Below, piece by piece: positions 42,188 through 54,330 of a DNA stretch of 64,000 nucleotides. The DNA lies in assembly GCA_027625915.1 (NCBI GenBank), contig JANTQA010000042.1:2926001-2990000 (forward strand), given 5' to 3'. Both the position numbers and the translations under genes were made by a program. Positions within the stretch are counted from its first letter, which is position 1, and each line of letters begins with the position of its first letter. Below the pieces are notes generated by a model. It worked only from the letters and a program-made list of their open reading frames with translations, made no database searches and had not been told where the DNA came from. This DNA is from Anaeramoeba flamelloides (lineage: Eukaryota > Metamonada > Anaeramoebidae).

Positions 42188-45100
42188 TTTTAAATTTGGC
42201 ATAGATTGACAATCTAACATTTTCTACATTTTACAAAAATACTTAATAAAATTTGTTTCGTCAATTTTCCCAACATTTTTTCAAAACGTCAAATTTTTTT
42301 TTTAAAAGAACTTTGAAGATTAAATCATAAATACCTAGAATAATAAACATCAAAGAATATCTGATATCTAATTGAAATAAGAATAATAAATCAATATATT
42401 TTCAAATAAATAGAAAAACCCAAATTCTTAGAAATTATTTAGAAAAACCATAAGGTTCATTTTAATCTTCAATTATAATCAAATAAAATTCATAAGAAAT
42501 CAATATAATTTCACTACAATCATTTTTACTTGACCAATAACATCAAAATAATACCTTTTTACCTTTTTACCTTCATCATTATAGCAGAAAATAAATTTTG
42601 CAAATTAATTTTGCTATAAAAAAAAAAAATCAAAAAAAAAAAAAAACAGTGAAAAATAAAATCATGCAAAAATGATTTCAATTTTATAATTTTCAAAATT
42701 AATTTTTTTTTTCGAATATTGATTCAAAATATTTAAAAGCACACAATTTACTTATTACAACTGGGCCTTTTTGACTCAAAAATAGTTTCTAATTGATGTG
42801 GTCTTGATTTCAATTCAGTTCTCAATAACTTATCAAGAAGTAAGTTTTCGATTTTAGAAAGATTTTTTTTTGAAAAGTAAAGTTTAAATATAAGAGAAAA
42901 TAAAAAATATTTGTTTTCATAGATTCTATTTTTGAAGTTTGGTATCCAACAAAAAAGATTAAAAAAACAAGTTTCATTTTTTCAAAAAGACTTGAAGAAA
43001 AAAAAACAAAAAATAGATGAGAAAACCCAAATTAGAATTTTTATATCTTCAAACGATAAATGATAAATTTAAAAAATTGATAAAACTGATTTTTTGATCT
43101 CATATTTTATTCTCTTCTTCTTCGATATCAAAAACAAGAAAAAAAAAAAAAAAATTAATACGCGCTTTTAGAAAGAAAAATTTCTAAAAAAACCCTTTAG
43201 AAATTAATTTAAATTCAGAAGATTAAATTGGAATAAGCATTTAAGATCTACAAAACATAAATAAAAAAAGTTTTCATATTTGTAAACCAAAAATCTAATA
43301 TCAAATAATTAAAAAAATTGAGAAGATCAAATAAGAATAATATAAAATAATTTTACTTTTCAGAGGAAATTCAACAAAATTTCATGTTAAAATAACTTGA
43401 AACACAGGGAATTTAAGGGTAGTAAGTATATTTTGTAGATTTTAAGTACCACAGTTGCTGCGAAACCGAACAATTCAAATCATTTCTTCTACCTAATAAA
43501 TTAATATTTTAATAAATAAGAAAAGTTGAAGAGCGCAATATACCTCGGTATAAAAAATTTTCATACCAAATTAATAAATGAAAAATCAAAAAAATGAAAA
43601 AATTGATCAAGAAAAAAAAATGAAGAAAATCATTTATTACTTGATCTTATCTATAAAATTTTACACAATTACTTATTCTTAATTTGGTTTTATTTTGAAT
43701 TCTTCATTGAAAAAACTTTTTGTTTGTAAAATTTTGGATTAACAAATTACTTTTTATTTCTAAAGAACTTTCAGAAAATGAATTTAAAAATCCCTTTTTC
43801 ATTTTAATTTATCCAATTCTAGTTTCGGCTCAGAAAACCAGCTATTTTTTTAATTCTTCTTGAGAGTGAGGGTTTATTGGACAAATTCGTTTGATATTAT
43901 AATTATTTTTTTTCTATTAAAAAGAGAACCCAAAATAATTCTGAATCCGATTGAAATTTTTCATAATTTTTCTTTTATTTTGGAACTCTGTAATTGTTTT
44001 TGGATTCTGATAATTCCCTAATAAAAGAATTTGTTTATAACATCTATATAACATTTTTATAATAAAATTTCCTTTTATATGCTGATTTTTTCAATATTTT
44101 TTGAAAAAAATATTCTTCTAACGGGTTATAACATGTTACAATTTTTATAACACTTTTTATAACAAACACTTATGTTATAGAATTTTTTATTATAAAATTT
44201 TATAACATTTAAAACGTTTATAATACCTTTACAACACATTATAACACCTTATAAAAAACTTTTTCTATTAGGGATTAAATTTTTTTTTTTAATTTTAGAA
44301 ACAATATCCTTTATTTTTCTCTTCGTTTGATAAAAATCTTTGAAATTAGAATTTTGAAAACAAATGTAGAAAAAAATGTTTTATAAATTATAATAAAATG
44401 CAATGGGGTGAAATACAAGGTTAAAATTTATTTTAGATTCATCTAAATTAAAAAGATAAAGAAAATCAATCATTTTGAAAATTTACTTTGATTGATTTAT
44501 TTCTTGTTTTCTTAATTGTGATTTCAACAAATTTATTTGGAAAGGTGATTTTTAGTATTTGGTCATCTAAAAGAAACTATTAGTTTCAAATACACACCTT
44601 TTCATACATTTTTTTTTATTTTTTAAATGTTTGATTAATTTCAATCCTTCGTATAAACATATTTATAGATCCAAAACCAAATTTAAAAAACTAAAAATTT
44701 AATAAAACAAAAATTTAATCAAAAAAAATGTTGAAAAAATTCAAGATTCAACTCTGATTTACTTTTTTTTTGATTTATTTCGATAAATAGAGCACCAAAT
44801 CGTATTTTGGTTTCAAATTCCAATATATTGTGGTATTCTTTCAATCTTTTTCTCAGTTATGTTGTAATTAAAAGTTTATAAAATAGTAAAATGTGACTAC
44901 TTGCTTAATTTACAATCACAAAGTTTTAAAAAGTTTTCCTCAAACAATTTGTATCAATCGTTGCTTTAGTTCCAATATCATACTTTTGTCACAGTTTGGT
45001 AATCTTTTTTTCAAAAAAACTGGACTCAAAAAATAATCCAAGATAAGTTTAAAGAAAATATAAAAAAAAATTTGAGCAGAAATTGAATAATAGAGTACTC

Positions 45101-45820
45101 TCAAAATTAACGACTTTCCACAAAATAATTTATATCATAAACCATCCTGGGTGTTGTTAGTTCCGAAGAAATCATGATTTAAATGAAAGATAAAACAAAT
45201 AATTTTGTATTTCATAGAACCACAGATGTTTGTAATCCAAACCCTAAATTGTCTTGAATTATTCTGGTTCTGTCGAAAGACAAGATTTTTTGTAAGAGTG
45301 ATGTCAGCCCAAATTTTCTTCAATTATGTACCAAAACCAAATATTGATTTCAAGATTACTTTTACACCCACACAGACATTTTCCATATTCAATTAACATA
45401 TGGTTTTAAAATAGGAATGGGAATTATAATTGTACATCAAATCTTACTTTTCCTTTTTTATTCAAATAAATTCCAAAGTCATCATTGTAATTGGGGCTCT
45501 CAGTTTAATTGTTCCCTTTTTTTAAGATTTTCTCTTCTTTTTGTATCTTTTGGGTGAACGAAGAATCTTACTAAAAAGAAAACAAGAATTTCAGAATTGT
45601 AAATGGAATGATCTGATGAAATTTTGTGTCTTTTAAATTTCAAATATCAGTAAATTAATATTATTGAATCAAGATTAAAACCCTATCTTAAAATAGTCTT
45701 TAGGCTCAATTAAATTCCAGAGTTGAATTATATAAAAAGCTTGGAAACAAAAAATAAAAATCATTTTTTTCAAAAATTTCAAAGACAGATAAAAATTCCA
45801 CAATCAAACTATTCTTAATA
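42188..45820. other. gene-free spacer upstream of the transporter
   Basis: No intact gene. A patch at about 45130-45420 is less A/T-biased, with short frames on both strands (for example 45135-45323 minus and 45205-45396 plus) that I cannot assign; it may be an old coding relic. The TATAAC-rich patch at 44035 is listed separately. Confidence 0.4.
44035..44262. repeat. cluster of TTATAAC(A) motifs
   Basis: More than ten TTATAAC or near variants on both strands occur in about 230 bases, with smaller groups near 48050-48150. They are not in a fixed tandem period. They may be decay of a short satellite or a composition bias. Confidence 0.45.
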
Positions 45821-47485
45821 ATGAACAACCCAAAAATGGAAGAAACAAAGCCACTTTTAGACTCAAATAAAGAGTCAACAAAAAAGGAGCCCAATAAATC
45901 AAAAGGCAATTCCGAAGTATATAAAAGAATCTCTGTTCAGACGAGTTGTATCTTAGGTATTGGTACGGTCTCTGTCGCGTTTGTGCTGAAAGCGGGGGGG
46001 TTAATTTTAGGGCTATTGACCTTAATTATTTCAGCTGTTTTGGCGCAGTACACCCTAAGGCTCTTGTCTAGGTGTGCCAAAATATACCGTATCCAAACTT
46101 ATGGCGAATTAGCATTTTTAACATTTGGCAAAACGGGGAAAAGAATGACCACATTTATAATTTTGTTGTTGTGTATCGGATCACAAATTGGGTACTTGAG
46201 ATTTTTAGGGGACTCCTTGCCAGATTTAATCTACCACTTTGCAGGAAAGGGGTTGGCCAAAGATTCGATCTGGAGGGATGAGAAGTGGCTTGTGACATTT
46301 GCATCGCTCGTCATCATTTATCCACTTTGCCTCGTGAAACAAATCACAAAATTAAGCTTTACATCAGCCCTTTCTGTATCCGCGGCAGTGTGGACAATGA
46401 TAGCAACAGTTATTGAGGGGTGCAGGCACTTTTCCAAGGACAGCTTCGATGCGCACGAGATTAGGTATTTCCATTTTTCAATGGAGATATTTCTGGCGTT
46501 GCCCATTGCAACCTTTGCCTTCATTTGCCATACGGCGCTCTTCCCTGTGCTGAAAGGACTTGGACAGCCAATTGAAAAGCGTGCAAACATTATTACAGGC
46601 TCTGCTATTCTGATCTCTTTTGCGGTCTATTTAATCATCTCACTTTTCGGCTATTTTATTTTCTTTAACAAAACAAACGGCGATTTGTTAAATTCCTTTT
46701 CAGAATCAAGCGGAATTGCAAACTCGGCCAGAATTGCAATGAGCATTACAATGTGTTTCATTTCTCCAGTTTTCTTCTTCGTGACAAGGGATGCATATGT
46801 CGAAACCTTCATGCCAAAAACCAAGGAACTGAGTGGCTGGAAATTTTTTTTGATAACAACTTTCCTTTTTGGTATTGAATTAATCGGTAGCCTGTATGTT
46901 CCTAACATTGTTGTCGCATTCGACTTAACTTCTGCTATTGCCGGTTCGCTTATAATGTTCATTTTGCCTTCACTTTATTATTTAAAATTAAGATACATCG
47001 AAGCAAATTTCCCGAATTTGTCGAGTTTTAATCCTGAAAATAACACAGATAAGAAAAATTTGAATAATAACATCGAGAGCAAAGACAACAACCAAAGTGA
47101 TGGAAACAAAAATGGAAATGAAAATTCACTCAATAATAAATCGCAGAACCCAGAAGATCCTTCACCAACCTTTTCAAATTCTTCTGAAATTGATAATCCA
47201 TCAAGCAGTAGTGATCGTGATAATAATAATAACAATAACAAAAATGTTAATAAAAAAAAAACCAATGGTGGCGATGATAATGACGATAAAGAAGATGAAA
47301 ATACCAAAATATTAAATTATCTTTTTAAAGAATTTAAAAAAAAGAATTTTCATAAATTCTCAAAAGAATATGTAAAATTTTCAAAAAATTATCCTCTCGC
47401 TGTTTTGATTTTTATTTTTGGTGTTTTAAGTGGCATTGTTTGTACAACAGCTACTATTCTTTCAATAATTAGTAAAAAAACATAA
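45821..47485 (+). CDS. AAAP family amino acid transporter (SLC38-like)
   Basis: The 554-residue single-exon protein is a multi-pass membrane permease of the amino acid/auxin permease family, moving amino acids across plasma or lysosomal/vacuolar membrane. After a charged head (1-40), TM1 carries the family's unwound-helix region (SCILGIGTVSVAFVLKAGGL). About ten hydrophobic segments follow up to residue 390, including VYLIISLFGYFIFF and the conserved SMEIFLALPIATFAFICHT block. Residues about 395-505 form a hydrophilic N/S/D/K-rich insert, then a last TM (YPLAVLIFIFGVLSGIVCT), giving 11 in total. The insert before TM11 is unusual in length and probably cytosolic. The start ATG in AATAATGAAC is the first in frame. 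Substrate cannot be told from sequence. Coding DNA is clearly G+C-richer than the flanks except in the insert. Confidence 0.93.
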   Translation: MNNPKMEETKPLLDSNKESTKKEPNKSKGNSEVYKRISVQTSCILGIGTVSVAFVLKAGGLILGLLTLIISAVLAQYTLRLLSRCAKIYRIQTYGELAFLTFGKTGKRMTTFIILLLCIGSQIGYLRFLGDSLPDLIYHFAGKGLAKDSIWRDEKWLVTFASLVIIYPLCLVKQITKLSFTSALSVSAAVWTMIATVIEGCRHFSKDSFDAHEIRYFHFSMEIFLALPIATFAFICHTALFPVLKGLGQPIEKRANIITGSAILISFAVYLIISLFGYFIFFNKTNGDLLNSFSESSGIANSARIAMSITMCFISPVFFFVTRDAYVETFMPKTKELSGWKFFLITTFLFGIELIGSLYVPNIVVAFDLTSAIAGSLIMFILPSLYYLKLRYIEANFPNLSSFNPENNTDKKNLNNNIESKDNNQSDGNKNGNENSLNNKSQNPEDPSPTFSNSSEIDNPSSSSDRDNNNNNNKNVNKKKTNGGDDNDDKEDENTKILNYLFKEFKKKNFHKFSKEYVKFSKNYPLAVLIFIFGVLSGIVCTTATILSIISKKT

Positions 47486-48206
47486 AATTATTCTTATAAA
47501 ATTAATATTATTAACTTTTTTTTTTTTTTTTTTTTCTGGTTTTTTTGATAAATCTTTTTTTTGATTAATAAAGAAAAGAATTTGGATTTTTTTTTATTAT
47601 GGGACTATTATTGTAAAAAAAAAATCTGAAGAAAAAAGTTTGTGAAAAAGGTTTGCCTGTAAAACCCTAAAAAAAAAAACTTTTATAACGAATGATTTTG
47701 CATCTATATACAAAATTCTTGTTAATATCATGATTTGATAATAATAAATAATAATAATAACGATTTTATAATATATATTTTTTTTAATAGTATAAATATT
47801 TTTTAAATTACAAATTATTTTTTATAAAGTTGAAATCGGAAAAAAAAATCATAATAATGAAAATATTTAATTCCAATTCATTTTCAAAAAATATTGATAC
47901 AGACACTTCGAACAATTTTAAAAAAAAGTTTTCTATCAGATTTTTTTAAATAGTTTAACAATTTTAACCAGATAGATTTTTTTATTTTATGATTATTGTT
48001 TTTTTTTTAATTTCAAAAAATTTGTAATAAATTGCATAATATGTTTAATCTTTTATAACCGGAAAAAAATGTAAGAAAATTTTATAGGTCCTTTTATAAC
48101 AAAAAAAAAGAATGTTCTTAATTTGTTTATTTTTTATAACCGATTATATTTTTTTTATTAATATTTCAATGGGTTTGATTGAAATTGATAAACGCATTCT
48201 TTATTG

Positions 48207-48241
<35 letters not shown>

Positions 48242-48863
48242 TTCTCATAAATTATTTAAATTTTTTTTTTTTTTTTTTTATAGCATTTAGTCAAGTTTGA
48301 TAGCTGAACATGATTATTCATTCGGTGTGGTAATTTTTAATTGTCACCATTTCTCATTTTTTTTTATTAGTTTTAACCTATGATAATAGATATCTTTTTT
48401 TATTTCCAAATTTCTCTGACTATCAAGTTTCAACATTTCAGTATTTCACCATTAGGGAACAAGAACAATATTTTGCATTTATCTCTCTTCTTCCCAACAA
48501 AAAGAAAAAAATAACATTAATAAAAATTAAAAAAAAAAAAAAAAAAAAGAATAATGTGGATAAATGTTATTAAAAACCGATTTTAAGAAATGCAGTTTCT
48601 TATTTTGGATAGTAAACCTTAATATATATATATATATAAGCCAAATTTCAGAATTCGTTGCTAACTTTTTTATTATTATTATTTTCTTTTTTTCATTTAT
48701 CTTTCAAAAAATATAGTGATTATTCTATATTTTTATTTTTTTAATATATATTGGTTATTATCTTTAAACACTTTAGAAAAATACATTATAATTCAAAAAA
48801 AAAAACATTTAACAAAATTTTTTTTACTGATGAAAAATCTTCCCCTATTTTTGAAATTTGGCT

Positions 48864-48894
<31 letters not shown>

Positions 48895-49306
48895 TATTTA
48901 CTCATATATTTTCAAGAATTCTTGAAAAAAAAAAAATAAAATATTTGATCAATCTTTTATATAGTTTTACTAATAAATGATTATTAAATAAACCATTTTA
49001 CAGTCAAAGGAGCCCATTTGTAATGAGTGAATTATATGTCTTTAAAATGTATACATTGATATTAGAAGAAAAAAATAATTTTAGAAATTTTTAAAATGTG
49101 TATCATATTTCACATTTCTACACATTTTTGTTTTTTTTTTTGATTTTTTTTTTTGAAACTTAAAACAGTTAACATAATTTTTTTTTTATTGCAAGATCAA
49201 TAGTCACTTGGTAAAAACTCATTATTCTAGTGTATTGAAACTGTGGAAATGACTGTTGAGAAATCCTATTGGTTTCTATTGGAATTTTATTCGATCTTTG
49301 ATCTTG
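47486..49306. other. intergenic spacer with TA tracts and an inverted repeat
   Basis: No gene. There is poly-T just after the transporter stop (47516-47535), a TA tract at 48211-48239 and a poly-A run near 48531. At 48621-48655 TA repeats lead into AAGCCAAATTTCA, which recurs inverted at about 48847-48880 (TGAAATTTGGCTT then TA repeats), a foldback about 260 nt long. Confidence 0.55.
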
Positions 49307-49465
49307 ATATTTGAATAATAAATGTGAAAAATTTTCACTTCATTTTACATTTACTTAATAAAATAGAGATTACAATTCCCAACACACTTCGTTTGGTAAC
49401 TTGATTTCTAAAAGAAAAAGTGGAAAATGAAGTGAAAATTGTTTCCTATTTATTATTCAAATACT
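49307..49465. mobile_element. small foldback, ~160 nt
   Basis: The left arm ATATTTGAATAATAAAT ... TTTTCACTTCATTTT is matched inverted by AAAATGAAGTGAAAA ... ATTTATTATTCAAATACT, with a loop of about 50 nt. It is non-coding. Confidence 0.75.
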
Positions 49466-50378
49466 AGTAGGAGATCAGAATGAACCTTCTTGTTTTTCTC
49501 AATGAGGGACATTAGAATTTGAGTTTTTCAATTTTGAAGAAAATCTATTGATTAATTAGTTTTCATTCAGACAGATATCAACTATTCTTTGATTTTTATT
49601 ATTCTTCTTATTTCTTATTTGTTCTCCAAAGGTCAATCATATAAAATAATTGATATTTGAAAAAAAACTTTACCCTTTTGCCAGACACATAGTTTATGTT
49701 GGCACCCTTTCCTTTTTCTTTTAAAATACAATTGTTTATTCAAAGTTATTTATTCTTTCAAATCAAATAAATACCTAAAAATGAAATTTCAAAAAAGAAA
49801 AAATATTTTACAAATGATTGTTTTTCTAATAACTAAAATCCATAAATCCAGATCTTTTTACTTCAAATTTAATTGTTGAAAATTGAAAATCTTTTAAAAA
49901 GGATAATTTGTTTCTCTAAATTTGATAAAGTGACTGGCATATCAAGATTAATTGAATCTTTGAAAAAAAATTACTCTTTCCACTTTCCGAAAATTAGCTG
50001 GTGGGTGTCACAGTCACTTTTGAAATAATTTTAATTTTACAGAACTTACAATAAATCTTTGACAAAATCAAGTTTTTTGAATAAAAAAAGTAAATAAATA
50101 AAATAAAAATATAAATAATAATTGTTTCCAAAAAGTAATTTGCAAACTCAAAGAGGTCAATTTTTCGTTAAAAGTTATTCAATAGTTGCTAAAAACATGT
50201 TCTTATTTCCATGTATTAACGAATTGAAAACATTGATTTTTAATCGAATGGAAAATTCATATCCATCTCTTTTAAGTTTAAAAATATACTTTTTCTTTAT
50301 TTTTTCTTAAGAAAAAATAGGAAATCTACTTCGCTTCGAATAAAATCAAAAAATCATCAAGAATAATTGTTTTTATTA
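49466..50378. other. spacer between foldback and kinase gene 3' end
   Basis: A/T-rich; a 62-codon frame at 50122-50310 (+) is unsupported. No other feature is seen. Confidence 0.45.
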
Positions 50379-53300
50379 TCAATTGTTATTCTTTTTTCTT
50401 TTCTTCTTCTTTTTTTCCCTTTTTCTTTTCTTCTTTTTCTCATTGTCTCTTCCTTTAATTTTCTCTTTTCGTTTACCCTTTCCTTTCGATTTAACCCTTC
50501 TCCTTTCCCTTTCCCTTTTTCTTTCTTTCGCCTTCTTTTTCCCTTTCTTCTTCTTTCTCTTCTTCATTTTTTTTATTCGAACCTTTTTCTTGTTCATGCT
50601 AATGTTAACGTCGTTATTAATGATCAGGTTGTAGTGATTTTTTATGTTATTATTAGATATATTTTGACACTTTTTACAATAGTAAACCGAATTTTTTTGA
50701 TATTGTTGATAATCTATTCGGCAAATGCCCTCACAGAGGAAACTGTTACAACAAACAACAAAATCATGAGGTTTTTCATTTATCCCTGTATTTGATAAAT
50801 CTTTGTAATTAATTTTATTTTCCTGAAATACAGTTGGTTTAAGGTGCAACAATTTACATGTATTGCTGCAAATGTGATCAGTAAAAAAGCTTGATATACC
50901 AATTTCCCCCATATCTGTATTACTAATTCTAGAATTGTCAAATCCAGTGGTGTGGATACAGGGGTCGGTGAAAATATAGCTGGTATCTTTTTGATGTAAT
51001 ATTCCCTGTAGATCTGTAATTAAGATTTTAAAATTACTTTTTTTATAAGTAAAATGAGAAAAGGCAAAAATGGATGTATATGATTTGACGTCCAATTTAT
51101 AAAAAAAATTGTTTGAATATTTCGTAAATTTGCCAAATAGCATTGTTTCCATATTAAAAATTTTTATTTTATTATCATGAACGAAGATACCAAGATAAGA
51201 TTCTACAAAATCTAATGAACGAAATACCTGATTGGCTCTCCATTCCCTTGCAAACTCCTTCGCGATATATTGAACAATTAAATTTTGTTTACATAGCTCA
51301 AAACAATGCTCAGGGGGGTAATTTCGTTTGTAAAATTTTGCTATACACAAATGATTATTTTCAGTAATAATTCGATAAACCTTACGCTGTGTCGCAAATG
51401 AAAACTCGTCTTTTTCCAACAAAAAATTTATTTTTTTTTTCAATAATACAATTTTGGAGGGGTTATTTAACAATTTAGAACTTGTATTGTTTTTTGGATC
51501 CACCTTTAAAATTATTACATCTTTACAATGGAAAAAATTTTTTTTTTTATTTTTTTCTTGTGGAGATTTCTCGGATTCTAATTCAGAATCATGAGATGAA
51601 CTAGATTTAGACTCGGAAGAAGAATTAGTATTAGGTTTGGAACTAGAATTGGAACTGGGGTCTGGATCTAAATCTTGATCTCGGTTAGAGTTAGATTCCG
51701 AATTAAGATTCGATTTCATCAAATTGTCGTCATTGAGATCAATTGAAAAAATGTTTTCAGATTTGCTTAAAGAAGAGTTTGCAATAAATGGGGAATTGGA
51801 GACAATTTTTTCATTAATTTTATAAATTTTATTTTCTTGAGAGCACTGAAGAAGTTCTAAAAAAAAGTCATCTGCAGAAATATTTTGATTAATTGAGTGG
51901 GTTATTATATGGTTACTATTTTTCAAGTTCGTATTAATATTTTTATTCATATTATTATCATTGTCATCATCCCCATTATCATTGCCGTTGTTGCCACTAC
52001 TGTTAATTTTCTGATTCTTATTCGTATGTGTCATGCTATTGCTATTGGTATTGGTATTACTATTACTATCATAAATATCGCTATTACTAATGCTATTACT
52101 GTAATAAAAATTACCATTGCTAATGCTATTACTTTCATAAATATTACTATTGCTATCATTCATAATCCTTACATCATGAGTATCATTTGTATAAAAATGA
52201 TAAACAATATGTTTTTTTTCAAAATTTTGAGAATATTTTTTAGAAATTTTATTTACAAGTTCTATTTTACTTTGATCACAATTATCAAAATGAATTAATA
52301 GATTATTATCCTCACCCCATCCTAAATTAGAAATTTTTTGAAAAATTTCATTATAATCGATCCGCTGAAAAGATTCTTTTTTAGAAATATTATTATGAAA
52401 ATCTTTTAATTTTGTTAAAATGACTTCTTGGTTCCTCTCAAAATCACAAAAATGAATTTCTGTTTTGTGCTCCATAAATTTATTAAAATCCTGACCTTGA
52501 TCATAATTTTGGTAATCGTTATATTGGATTTCATCTTTTTCATTTTGAAAGAATTTTTCCTATTTGAGGAATATCCATAAAACCCAATTTTGATTTCAAA
52601 TAGATCACTTTGGAATAAATTACAATTCTGGCCATTGCTAATATTGCTAGTATTATTGGAATTAGAATTTTTTGATGGAATTGAATTGGAATTTGGGTTA
52701 TTGTTTAGAAATCTTCGTGTTTTTGGTAATTTTTGTTTGTATTCCATACCCCGATGAGAATTGAGGAATTTGGTAAATATTTTTTTCAGAAAGAAGTTGC
52801 TTTCTTCCGAATTGTCATCATTAAAAAGAAAGAAAAAACACCAACTTTTTTTAATTGGTTCTTTTGTGGTAAAATTATTATCCCCCTTGATTACTTTTTG
52901 TTGATTAAATATTTCTTGGAAATAATTAAAGTCTATTTCTTTTTCTCCACAGTTGCTAGTCTTTTTATATTTGATTTTGTGGTTCATTTTTTTTAATGTC
53001 TTTTTTAAAAATTCTTGAGCGTTATTGATGACTTCCCATTCCCTTTGATTGTGCTTTTCAGAAGATTGTTTTTTTTTTGATCTCTTCACATTATATGAGA
53101 CTGGTTGACGACTGAGTTCGTTGGGTTCAGGTTCTGAAATAGAAGAATTCATTGCGCTTTTTGATTTTTGTTTTGGATAATATAATTTTTCGTTTTGAAT
53201 ATTCTCATTATCGGAGGAAAAATATTTTCGGTATTTTTTTTGGGTTTGCAATTTGGATTTTGATTTCTTTTTTTTTTTTTTTTTGTTTTTCTTTGATTGT

Positions 53301-53876
53301 TTTTCTCTTTCTCTTTCTCTTTCTCTTTCTCTTTCTCTTTCTCTTTCTCTTTTTCTTTCCCTTTCTTTTTTTCTTTTTTTTATTTTCTTCTTCTTCTTTT
53401 TATCCTCTTCACTTGTTTCTGTTGTGGGATTTTTTTTTTTATGTTTATGTGATTTATGTCTCTTTTTAGATTTTTCTCTTTCTTTTTTCTTAGATTTGTT
53501 TTTATGTTTTTGTTTGTGTTTTTGTTTGTGCTTCTGTTTCCGTTTCTGTTTTTGGTTTCTTTCTTTTTTTTTATATTTCTTTTCTTTTTTTTCCTTTTTT
53601 TTTTTACTTTTTTTTTTTTTCTTCTTCTTCTTTTTTGCCATCTTCACTTGTTTCTGTTGTGGGATTTTTTTTTTTATGTTTATGATCATCCTCTTCACTT
53701 GTTAGAGAGGAAGTTGGCGTACTTGTTGACGATCTTTCTTCTTCATCGTTTGTTTCAGAAAGAATTCTTTCATTTGAGTTTTCATTTTCTTGGCTGATAG
53801 TTGTTTGTGAGCTTGAAACTTCAAACTCTTCACTAGACTGAGTTTCGCTTGTAAGACTGTAAGAACTTGTGTTCAT
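50379..53876 (-). CDS. vWA-alpha-kinase protein, frame changes at two A-runs
   Basis: An atypical Ser/Thr kinase of the alpha-kinase (MHCK/eEF2K/VwkA) family. Minus-strand order: ATG 53876 with an S/T/E-rich head; long K/R/E tracts with a duplicated HKHKKKNPTTETSE unit; a vWA-like domain (FLFNDDNSEES in place of DxSxS, KIGFYGYSS, TEIHFCDFERNQ, LGWGEDNNLLIHF); an N/S-rich linker; the alpha-kinase domain (about 51530-50830) with FAREWRANQVFRSLDF, SIFAFSHFTYKKS, ITDLQGI, TDPCIHTTGF, MGEIGISSFF and the zinc site HICSNTC; a Cys cluster CCNSFLCEGIC...CKKC; and a basic tail. The frame changes twice: in the A-run near 53611 and at about 52570, next to AGGAAAAATTC. All conserved kinase motifs remain. 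Explanations are assembly homopolymer error, a decaying gene, or recoding. In one frame the protein would be about 1,160 residues. Confidence 0.85.
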
Positions 53877-54330
53877 CGTATTAACAAAAAAGAGAGGAAA
53901 ATATTTCGGCTTTTCGTATCTTCTTTCTTTCAAAATGAAAAAAAGATACAAAAAATGATTTCCTAAATAAATTTGTTTTGTGACTAATTATTTTTCAAAA
54001 ATATACGTCTTGAAAATAAGCAATCAGATTTTTATTTGAACAAATTCTGAAGAATTAGTTTTCTTTGAATTCTAAAATAAAATTTTTAAATTTAAAATTA
54101 TGGGGTAAGTAACAATAGAAATATTCTTGTCATATTTTTAATTGTAAATTAAGAAAAAATTTACCAGTCCTTGGAAAATTAAAAATTAATGTAAATTTTG
54201 ATTAGTTAATACCTGAGTGATTATTAAAGTACTTTTCATAAATGAATTGCTGTATTTAAAAGTTAGTTTAATATTTCTCATTTTCTAAAAGTTTATCTTG
54301 TTCATATTTCAAAATTATTTCACAAAAAAA
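53877..54330. other. kinase gene upstream region
   Basis: A/T-rich with no other gene. It would hold the kinase promoter; no element is identified. Confidence 0.4.

Noticed and set aside
46978-47307. Leucine-rich minus-strand frame
   Set aside because: Antisense of the N/S/D-rich insert in the transporter.
50367-50795. 142-residue hydrophobic plus-strand frame
   Set aside because: Antisense of the basic tail of the kinase.
53152-53797. Plus-strand F/L-rich frames
   Set aside because: They are the antisense of K/E/R tracts of the kinase gene and have no independent support.
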